A stretch of DNA of 13,426 nucleotides from Christensenella sp. UBA1782 (GTDB taxonomy: Bacteria; Bacillota; Clostridia; Christensenellales; DTU072), in the NCBI GenBank assembly GCA_002315475.1, contig DCGI01000099.1, forward strand, positions 33,961-47,386, read 5' to 3'. The translations under genes and the position numbers were made by a program. This document shows positions 6,493 to 13,426 of this stretch, piece by piece. The first letter of the stretch is position 1, and every line of letters begins with the position of its first letter. The notes below the pieces were generated by a model. The model was not told the origin of the DNA and did not search any database. It saw only the letters and a list, made by a program, of their open reading frames with translations.

Positions 6493-6543
6493 GGTTCTCG
6501 CACGTGTGTGTAATAAATATATATATAAATTATTAAATAAGTA

Positions 6544-6572
6544 TTGAATTTTTTGCGAAGTTGTGCTATCAT
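6544..6572 (+). promoter_or_regulatory. Promoter of the giant surface-protein gene, predicted leaderless
   Basis: -35 TTGAAT (6544-6549), a 17-base spacer, and -10 TATCAT (6567-6572) preceded by an extended -10 TGC (6564-6566). The expected start, 7 bases after the -10, is 6579, the A of ATG. AGGA directly touches the ATG, too close to act as a ribosome binding site. An AT-only stretch just upstream of the -35 could act as an UP element. Confidence 0.75.
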
Positions 6573-6578
6573 TAGGAT

Positions 6579-9500
6579 ATGAAACTATGTACTTCTCGTT
6601 TGAACGGAAAAAGAATACGAAAAACGGCTTTTGTCGGAAGCTTGTTCGTTGTATTTCTTTTTGTATTTTTCCTCTCCGCCTTTTCTTCCTCGAAGGTTGT
6701 CGCTCGTGCGGCTTCGGTCGACTGGAACATGAAGGTTGCTTATTCGGAGCAGGTCGGATCTTCTCCCAAGTATTATGACTTACAGCAAGAAGATACCTAC
6801 ACGCAGGAAGATAAAAAAATCTTCTTTATGCTTTCGGGATTCGGAACCGACGATAACGCCGTTTACTATTATTACGTGGGAACGGCAGCCGTCGGCGATG
6901 CCGTCTTAAAGAGTGATTCTTTTACCTCGTGGAATACCTTGATCGGTGTGGAGTCCACGCCGCAGGAGTATGAGCAGGTTTCGTACTACATCGTCGGCTA
7001 CGATATTGCGGACGAAGCAACCGACCTGTATATTTACTTCTGCAAAAAAGGTTTGGGTTCTTCTACCGAGTATTATCCCGTATCTTGGCACATCATCGTC
7101 AATACGTTAAACGGCGACGATAACGAAATCGTGGACATTTCCTGCGTTTATTCGGTCAACGGCGAAGATAAGGTGTATACCGGAGAATGGACGTCGGCAC
7201 CGTTGACGTTCACCGTCAAAACCAAAGTCATGGGGGACGGAGAATACGTTTCGGGACGGGAAATCCTTTCGTATTCTCTGAACTTCAACAAGTATTACGA
7301 AGAGTACATCGAACAGAACGGACAGACCAACGACGGCAAAGCCGAAGCGTATGCGGCGCAAAAAGCCAACTGGTCTTTCTTGGGAAGCAATCGGGTTTCC
7401 ATATCGGGTATCTCGCTGAACGGTTCTTATGTTTGGTTCCGCGTGACCGACATCTCCGGAAGTTTCCCTAAGTACCGTGCCTATCAGGATACCGACGGCA
7501 ATAAAATCGGGATTCGGTTCGATCCGTATTCGCCCACCTTCCAAGTGACCGCCTTAAAAGTGGATAGGAGTATTTATGCGTCGGGTTCTTGGACGAGCGG
7601 AACGGTTTCTTTCGTTTTGACGAACACCAGTAAGTGTCCTTCCGATATAACCTTCAAGTATTCCAACAACGGCGGCATTTCGTACATGGATATCAAGTCT
7701 TCGGTTCGTGAAGGCGTCTTAACGGGAACGTTAGACATCGTATCTTCCACCGCGTCGTTGAAATTCCTTGCGGTCAACAGTGCCGGTAACGCATACGAGT
7801 ACTCCCAAGTTTACGTCATTAACATTGACAGCGTCAAACCGCAAGCCTATGCGGAAGGGTTTACCACCGATCCCGACGTTTCTTCCAAAGAAAAACAATT
7901 GACGGCTTCTCCGTTAGAAATAACGGACGGCTTTAAGACGGAAACCGTTTCTTCTTTCGGCTATGCCAACGGAAACGTGATTTTCCGCGTATACAATCGT
8001 GACGTTGACGGAAAACAGGTCGTCAACAACAGCGGAAACACGTTTTATTATCAGGACGCTTCTTCGCGGGACGCTTATACGAACAACTGGACGAAAATGC
8101 AAAAGTCCGTCGTTACGATGGGCGGAGAAACCTATTTTGAATATGCCGCCACGTTGGACAGCGACATTTCCATGACGAAATACGTTTGTTTCAAAGTGGT
8201 CAGCGGTGCCGGTTTGGAAAGTGACGTGTTGGAAGTCAAAGTCGTGGTACTCAACAGCGTGTTCAGTATCGACCTGCCCGAAAACTATATAGAAGCCACC
8301 TACAGTAACGGATGGATTTCCGACCAAGCGACCATTTACGTCATCGTGCCGACCGATTCGAAGTCGGTCAGTAACGAATATACCCTTCCCACCACGCAGT
8401 ATTCCTTCTATTATTGGAGTGAAGAATTGACGGGAGAAGGCACGATTGAACAAAAAATAAAGAGATTGGACGAAAACTCGGTAGCCAAAGGAACGCCGGT
8501 TTCCTTCGTGGAAGAAAAGAACGGCGTCGTCTACTGGAAATACAAGTTCTCGTTGGTCGCCAGTGCCAATAACTTCTTTAATATTCGCGGTATGAATGCG
8601 GCGGGAAAACTCAGCGTCAATTATAAGACGACCACCAATCCCGTAAAAATCGACGTACTGCCGCCCGAATACGAGGTGGAAGCCTTTATTTTCCCCATCA
8701 ACAACAGCGACTACTTGCCTTCGAAAGCCGACGACTTATACAAAGAAGGTAAAATCATTAAGCTCAACACCGAAGACTACGATGCCAAAAACACCGACGA
8801 CGCGAAGGGACTGAGCGGAAAATTCTACGCCTATAACTATATGGGGTGGGTGAACGGTTCTATTTCGTTGATTATCAAAATCAAAAAAGGCGTCAGCGAC
8901 GTGTACCTAAAGGATATGGAATTTGCCAAAGACACCAACGGCAACCCGTTGTACAGCCAAAGCACCAAAGAATTGATTTGGCAGGAACAAAGCGGAAAGC
9001 ACCCGTCCAACATGACGGGACAAGTAGGCGACGACGAATACTACTATTATTATATCACGTTCAATAAAGACGATGCCGAGAGCGACATTTTGACGAGAGA
9101 GTATCGTTTCCGTATCTATACGGGGAGCGGAATCTTTACGCAAATCGGATTTCAGGCAAACTTCGACACCACCGACCGTATCGGTTTGGCGGAGGTCGAC
9201 ATTCTTTCCGAAAATAACGAAAAAGTTTGGTACCTTTCCGAAGTCAACGGCGGAACGTTCAGCGATGCCGACTTTGCCGTTTGCGAAGAATACGGGTTAT
9301 ATTTCTCCAGTACGTTGGACAGTGAAAACATAGCCGATCACTACACCGTTTATTATACCTCGTTTACCGCTACCGACATATCGGTCAAGACGGGACAAAC
9401 GATTACCGTACCGACGGGCGATCAGTTGCTTTCCTATGCCACCCTTGTCTATAACAACGAAGTGGCGGGTATGCGGTTTATGAAATTGCGTGAAGAAGGT

Positions 9501-12500
9501 ATTTTCGGTTCCGTCGTTGCCGAAAAACGGCAGACGGTTTATTACGCCGTATATCTCGCAAGCCAATCGGTAGACTATCAGGGCGCGTTCCATAAGACCG
9601 ACTTTTACGTCTTTGCCGTCGAGTACGATACGAGGACGATTACCCTTACGTACAGTTTTGCCTTGTCGAATGCGCAAGGAACCGACGAAATGGTATCGGG
9701 TACTTGGTATCGCGGTTCTTTGAACGTGGCGGTATCTTTGCCGTCCACTTCGGAAATCGACGGTCAAACCATTGCCATTGATTTGGATAAATATTCCTAT
9801 TATTATATGCCCGTCGTATCGGCGTCCGTTATGGACTTGACCGACGATGAAATCAACGCCGCCATAGCCGTGGGAACGTGGGTGGAAGCCGAGGACGGAC
9901 AATTCGAGAACGACGCCTTTAACTTTACCATTCCGTTCATCGATCAAAGTTTTCGCGGATATATCGCCCTTTCGGTCTGCAACAAAGCGGGATTCCGTTC
10001 GGCGGCGTTCGACTCTCGAAAATTGATTTTGATCGATAACACCGATCCCGACCTACGAGAAATCTTTACCGGTGTCAGCGGTGAAACGGTGGTAAACGAC
10101 GAAACCAAAATCGTTTCGGTATACAGTAACACCGAAATCTATTTGGATGCGTCCGCCGTCTTTGCCGACAGAACGAGAGCCAACGTCAACTATTATTATT
10201 TCTATATGGGTTCTTCGTATTCCACTGCGGTAACCGAAATTCAATTCGTTTCCGAAACCAACCGAGAGGACGATACCGTTATGAAATTCACGTTATTGGA
10301 AGAAACCGACCAGCTGAACGTGTTTTCCAACGTGCTTGCTTTTAACGCTTCGGAATACTGCGTAGCTTATTACGTACTGTTTGCCAAGAATTCGGTTGCC
10401 ACCGATTCTACGGGTTTTGACGGAGCATCCACCTATACCGACGTGGGTATTTTCGTCGATACCGTTTATAAATTCATTTACGATCCCAGCGTGCTTTCGG
10501 GTGCTTTGTCGGTCAATACCAATATTTCGGGATACGATTATGAAAACGACACCCAGATTGATTCTTACATTTGGGTAGACGAAGCGACCATCTTTTTGAC
10601 TGCCACGCCGAACAAGGCTTCTCGGGACAGTAACGACTATTTGCGGTTCTGCTTCTCGGTCAACGGAGAAAACGGTACCTGGTATGACTATTTGGAAAAC
10701 GGCGTCGTCAATTATTACAAAGCCAATACTTCTCACAAATTATCCTTTACCGCCAACAATCTTGCCGAGTATACCGACGCCGACGGCAATCATCCGTTTG
10801 AAAACGGTGTTACGGAGACCTTCCTGTTTCGTGCCTACAATCGTGCGGGAACGTATATCCAGTACAGTGACAGAAAGGTTTATATCGCCATCGACGAAAC
10901 TCGTCCCGAGTTTGAAGTGACGATGACCGATAAAGACGGCGCACCCTATACGGGCGGCGTAACCAACGCCATCAGCGGAAGCGACGAGGAGAAAAAAGAA
11001 CTTCCTTGGACGAGCGGACCGGTTACCGTTACGATTGATATTACCAAAATGCCGGCGAGCGGCGTAACCCTTCGCTATTACCTTATATATATTGAGGGGG
11101 ATACCACCATCGACAACAAGGATAATCCGAAGGAAATTTTGGAATCCAAAGAAGGATTCGTCTTTACGACGGATATGTTGGACGGATTCAATTTGAATCG
11201 GGATGCCATCATCGTTATTACCGCCGAGAACCGAGGCAATCCGAATGCCGTAGAAGCTTTCGAAAAGCGTGTGCGTGTCAGCGTGGATCAAGTCGTGCCG
11301 ACCTTCACCATGACGGGACTTGCCACCAATTCGGGCGCAAGTGCCACGAAGACGCTTATCAGCGGGCAGTGGACGAACTTCGATACCGTCGAAGTTACCA
11401 AAGCACCTTCCGTCGATAACGTTTCGTTGGTGACCTATACCTATACTTGGCAGGAAGCTACCATGGCGGAGCCTCTCGCTTCCACATGGTCGGATACCGA
11501 GGCGTCTATCAAGAAGACCAAGAGCGGAGAACTGATCGTTACCGCGACCACACAGTCCGGATTGACCTATACCGAAAGCTTTATCATCAACATTGATACC
11601 GTAGCTCCCGAAATCCAATTCGGCGGCGGTATTAACGTCATCGAAGGGGAAACCTATTATATCGACTTGCAAGTCATCGTCAAAGAAGCCAATATCAGTA
11701 TTTGCGAATACATTACCGAAAAAGGCAAGACGAGAGGATTTGCCTTCGATCCGAAAGGATACGTTCTTTCGACCAGTAGCGTCAATAACTCGATTTTGTA
11801 CGATAACGGCGCACCTTATCGCGGATACGTACATATTTTGGTGGTGGACTATGCCGGTAACAAAGCGGAGTTTGTTTTGTACATTCTGCCGTTTGCCTTG
11901 ACGGTCAACACCATTACGTTATCCGACGAAGATTTGGCGCAGGTGGAAGAATACGATGCGATGTTACAACAGGCAAGGGACTACATGGAAGAAAGCCGTG
12001 TAACCTATTTTGAGAATTTGATTGCCCGTTTGCGTGACAGAATCGAAACGTTAAAAATCGAAATCGCCAATTATCAAGATTATTTGGAGAAACTTGCTTC
12101 TCGTGCGTCGTTCGAATTGCGTTCCGACTACGAAGAAATGTTCAAGTACCGTCAAACCTTTGAAAACTACGAAGTTTACGGGCAGAAGTGGATTCAAACC
12201 GCTATTACGGGGGACTCCACCAGCAAGTATTATGCGTACTATAAGAACTTCTTGAATCAATTTGATAAGCTCTTTGCGTTGAAAGAACAGGTGGAAAAGG
12301 TGGAAGCCGACGTTGTGGTACTGCCTGCCATCAATATGGTGGAGTCGGAAGATTATGAAGACATTTTGCGTGTCTACGACGAATACTACGATCTCACCCA
12401 AGACCAACGTTCTTGCTTCACCAGCAACCTTCTCAATAAACTGTACGACTTGAAAGAGTCTTGCGAAGTGTTGCTCCTTTCCGATAAGGATACGGGTGTG

Positions 12501-13127
12501 GAATTGGACGGTGACTTTGCTCCCGGTGCGACGGTAGACGTTACGCAATATACGTCTTCTACCGAAACCTATCAAAACGCCCAAAAGCTTTTGATGAATA
12601 CGGTCAGCGAAGACGATCCGAGAGCGGTGGTGTCCATCTTCCGCGTTTCGCTTACGGGTGCTTATGCGCAAACTTCGGCAAGCGAAATCCGGGTGACTCT
12701 GCCCATTCCTTCCGACGCCTCCGATCCCGACCATTATTATAAGGATTATATCAATTTCGCCGTATACACCCTTTCGGACGACGGCTCGATGAAGTTGATT
12801 CAGGATACGGAAATTCAACCGGACGGCGAAAGCATCGTCTTCGGCACCGACAGTTTGGGCACGTTCGTCCTTTGCGTCAAAGCCAATATTCAGGGGACGG
12901 AAACGACGGAAAACACCTACGGCAACATTCTCGGGTTGGAACTGGATACCAAGATGATTCGGTATTTGATTTATGCGGGTGCCGCTCTCGTGGGCGTGTT
13001 ACTCTTGATTATGTTGATAGCCGGTATCCGTCACAGAAGATTCTTAAACAGCTATAATCGTGCTTACAGAAACTCTATTTATAAAAAGCATGCGCATGGT
13101 GTGCCGAAGGGGAATAAGATAAAATAA
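6579..13127 (+). CDS. Giant surface protein: Ig-like modules, helical region, C-terminal membrane anchor
   Basis: 2182 residues. A long Sec signal (basic KRIRK, then the hydrophobic stretch 18-34) has a likely cleavage after ARA at 44. Residues 45 to about 1775 are a chain of beta-rich, Tyr/Thr/Asp-rich modules. Six share an Ig-like boundary of the form [IV]D-x-x-x-P: IDSVKP (416), IDVLPP (692), IDNTDP (1152), IDETRP (1437), VDQVVP (1568) and IDTVAP (1672). Many have a W-T-S-G strand and an A-x-N-x-A-G-x strand. Residues about 1781-1965 are mostly helical (heptad-like, rich in Glu/Lys/Arg). About 1975-2103 is a further beta domain. A membrane helix (about 2128-2150) and a basic tail (RHRRF to the end) give type I topology. 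No LPXTG. Such proteins in Clostridia act in adhesion or as envelope scaffolds; the ligand is unknown. The start is set by the signal peptide and promoter. It is followed by one base and then an RmuC-like gene. Confidence 0.85.
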   Translation: MKLCTSRLNGKRIRKTAFVGSLFVVFLFVFFLSAFSSSKVVARAASVDWNMKVAYSEQVGSSPKYYDLQQEDTYTQEDKKIFFMLSGFGTDDNAVYYYYVGTAAVGDAVLKSDSFTSWNTLIGVESTPQEYEQVSYYIVGYDIADEATDLYIYFCKKGLGSSTEYYPVSWHIIVNTLNGDDNEIVDISCVYSVNGEDKVYTGEWTSAPLTFTVKTKVMGDGEYVSGREILSYSLNFNKYYEEYIEQNGQTNDGKAEAYAAQKANWSFLGSNRVSISGISLNGSYVWFRVTDISGSFPKYRAYQDTDGNKIGIRFDPYSPTFQVTALKVDRSIYASGSWTSGTVSFVLTNTSKCPSDITFKYSNNGGISYMDIKSSVREGVLTGTLDIVSSTASLKFLAVNSAGNAYEYSQVYVINIDSVKPQAYAEGFTTDPDVSSKEKQLTASPLEITDGFKTETVSSFGYANGNVIFRVYNRDVDGKQVVNNSGNTFYYQDASSRDAYTNNWTKMQKSVVTMGGETYFEYAATLDSDISMTKYVCFKVVSGAGLESDVLEVKVVVLNSVFSIDLPENYIEATYSNGWISDQATIYVIVPTDSKSVSNEYTLPTTQYSFYYWSEELTGEGTIEQKIKRLDENSVAKGTPVSFVEEKNGVVYWKYKFSLVASANNFFNIRGMNAAGKLSVNYKTTTNPVKIDVLPPEYEVEAFIFPINNSDYLPSKADDLYKEGKIIKLNTEDYDAKNTDDAKGLSGKFYAYNYMGWVNGSISLIIKIKKGVSDVYLKDMEFAKDTNGNPLYSQSTKELIWQEQSGKHPSNMTGQVGDDEYYYYYITFNKDDAESDILTREYRFRIYTGSGIFTQIGFQANFDTTDRIGLAEVDILSENNEKVWYLSEVNGGTFSDADFAVCEEYGLYFSSTLDSENIADHYTVYYTSFTATDISVKTGQTITVPTGDQLLSYATLVYNNEVAGMRFMKLREEGIFGSVVAEKRQTVYYAVYLASQSVDYQGAFHKTDFYVFAVEYDTRTITLTYSFALSNAQGTDEMVSGTWYRGSLNVAVSLPSTSEIDGQTIAIDLDKYSYYYMPVVSASVMDLTDDEINAAIAVGTWVEAEDGQFENDAFNFTIPFIDQSFRGYIALSVCNKAGFRSAAFDSRKLILIDNTDPDLREIFTGVSGETVVNDETKIVSVYSNTEIYLDASAVFADRTRANVNYYYFYMGSSYSTAVTEIQFVSETNREDDTVMKFTLLEETDQLNVFSNVLAFNASEYCVAYYVLFAKNSVATDSTGFDGASTYTDVGIFVDTVYKFIYDPSVLSGALSVNTNISGYDYENDTQIDSYIWVDEATIFLTATPNKASRDSNDYLRFCFSVNGENGTWYDYLENGVVNYYKANTSHKLSFTANNLAEYTDADGNHPFENGVTETFLFRAYNRAGTYIQYSDRKVYIAIDETRPEFEVTMTDKDGAPYTGGVTNAISGSDEEKKELPWTSGPVTVTIDITKMPASGVTLRYYLIYIEGDTTIDNKDNPKEILESKEGFVFTTDMLDGFNLNRDAIIVITAENRGNPNAVEAFEKRVRVSVDQVVPTFTMTGLATNSGASATKTLISGQWTNFDTVEVTKAPSVDNVSLVTYTYTWQEATMAEPLASTWSDTEASIKKTKSGELIVTATTQSGLTYTESFIINIDTVAPEIQFGGGINVIEGETYYIDLQVIVKEANISICEYITEKGKTRGFAFDPKGYVLSTSSVNNSILYDNGAPYRGYVHILVVDYAGNKAEFVLYILPFALTVNTITLSDEDLAQVEEYDAMLQQARDYMEESRVTYFENLIARLRDRIETLKIEIANYQDYLEKLASRASFELRSDYEEMFKYRQTFENYEVYGQKWIQTAITGDSTSKYYAYYKNFLNQFDKLFALKEQVEKVEADVVVLPAINMVESEDYEDILRVYDEYYDLTQDQRSCFTSNLLNKLYDLKESCEVLLLSDKDTGVELDGDFAPGATVDVTQYTSSTETYQNAQKLLMNTVSEDDPRAVVSIFRVSLTGAYAQTSASEIRVTLPIPSDASDPDHYYKDYINFAVYTLSDDGSMKLIQDTEIQPDGESIVFGTDSLGTFVLCVKANIQGTETTENTYGNILGLELDTKMIRYLIYAGAALVGVLLLIMLIAGIRHRRFLNSYNRAYRNSIYKKHAHGVPKGNKIK
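7551..11618 (+). repeat. Divergent Ig-like modules within the giant protein
   Basis: Encodes residues 325-1680. Module ends are marked by a strand ending in hydrophobic-x-[IV]D, three residues and Pro at residues 416, 692, 1152, 1437, 1568 and 1672. The interval shrinks toward the C-terminus: 276, 460, 285, 131 and 104 residues. The last two intervals suit single Ig-like domains; the longer ones must hold extra or more diverged domains. Similarity is at protein-pattern level only, with no long DNA-level repeat. Confidence 0.65.
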
Positions 13128-13128
13128 A

Positions 13129-13426
13129 ATGTGTTTTGGTTGGAAGAGGAAGCTAATAAAAAAACAGGACGAATTGTTGACGCAGGTTGCGAGGATTACA
13201 CAAGAGAATCAGTCTCTCCGGGAGTTTATCGTGCAGACGTTGAATCTGTCGAATACTTCTTTGGTCAACGGGATAAACTCCACCTTGAAGGCGGTCATGG
13301 ACAACGTCGCCAATATCAGTCGTAGTAACGAAACGAGGATTTTGGAAGTAAAGGCGCAGGTTAGTCATGATTTGGCGGAGATTCGGCAGGACAACGAAAA
13401 ACAACTGACGGCTATGCGCGGCGTGG
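13129..13426 (+). CDS. rmuC: RmuC-like protein, N-terminal part (runs off the window)
   Basis: The frame from ATG 13129 is open to the window end: 99 codons plus one base, incomplete at its 3' end. It starts MCFGWKRKLIKKQ and is then almost all coiled coil. Its last readable part, EIRQDNEKQLTAMRGV, resembles the region just before the nuclease-like domain of RmuC, where Firmicutes proteins often read N-x-K-L-x-x-M-R-x-x-V-D-E-K-L. RmuC limits DNA inversion/recombination and has a PD-(D/E)XK-like domain, which would lie beyond the window. Most RmuC proteins begin with a membrane helix; this one does not, and an in-frame stop at 13120-13122 prevents a longer start. It lies one base after the stop of the giant gene, with no normal ribosome binding site (nearest AAGGGG, 13107-13112, 16 bases away), so coupled translation is likely. 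The name depends on the unseen C-terminal half. Confidence 0.65.
   Translation, partial: MCFGWKRKLIKKQDELLTQVARITQENQSLREFIVQTLNLSNTSLVNGINSTLKAVMDNVANISRSNETRILEVKAQVSHDLAEIRQDNEKQLTAMRGV

Noticed and set aside
10740..11834. 364-codon minus frame inside the giant gene
   Set aside because: Shadow caused by codon bias of the sense strand; the sense frame is continuous with Ig-like signatures. The same holds for the other long minus frames at 4590-5691 and 9297-10736.
13131..13325. 64-codon + frame beginning two bases after the RmuC-like ATG
   Set aside because: It overlaps the RmuC-like frame, which is open to the window end and has coherent coiled-coil and RmuC-like sequence; this one stops and looks random.

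Overview
The window looks like a chromosomal stretch from a Gram-positive, low-to-moderate GC Bacillota, most likely a Clostridia lineage. The grounds are sigma-A type promoters with clean -35/-10 boxes, purine-rich AAGGAGG ribosome binding sites, AT-rich spacers, an LTGC lipobox protein, a CvpA-family membrane protein, very large single-pass surface proteins, and TAA as the stop of every complete gene. I see no rRNA, tRNA, CRISPR array, insertion sequence or phage gene.

Layout. (1) 1-181: an intrinsic terminator belonging to something upstream, a long imperfect hairpin, then a promoter abutting gene 1. (2) 182-1111 (+): a lipoprotein of the peptidase S51 (peptidase E/cyanophycinase) type. 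It shares a two-way terminator (1126-1177) with (3) 1189-2112 (-), a serine hydrolase of the class C beta-lactamase/PBP4 type. (4) 2128-2284: two divergent promoters. (5) 2285-3130 and 3142-5742 (+): a two-gene operon of a CvpA-like membrane protein with a large extra loop, and an 866-residue single-pass protein built on a 34-36 residue repeat whose array is split by a tyrosine-rich insert. It ends in a two-way terminator (5759-5795). (6) 5823-6347 (-): a small protein with two CxxC-x11-CxxC zinc knuckles and a long poly-Asp/Glu tail. (7) 6348-6578: a divergent promoter region with AT-rich inverted repeats. (8) 6579-13127 (+): a 2182-residue surface protein (signal peptide, chain of Ig-like modules, helical region, C-terminal membrane anchor, basic tail). 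(9) 13129 to the window end (+): the start of an RmuC-like coiled-coil gene, one base after the giant gene's stop.

How the parts may work together. At least four of the seven genes encode exported or membrane proteins, so this is largely a cell-envelope region. The CvpA-like protein and the split-repeat protein share one promoter and 11-base spacing, so they probably form one membrane complex; this is the best candidate here for an uncharacterised system. The two other exported proteins (182 and 6579) have promoters whose -10 box ends exactly 6 bases before ATG, which predicts leaderless mRNAs. The other promoter-proximal genes have ordinary leaders with ribosome binding sites. All function calls come from reading motifs by eye, with no database search.
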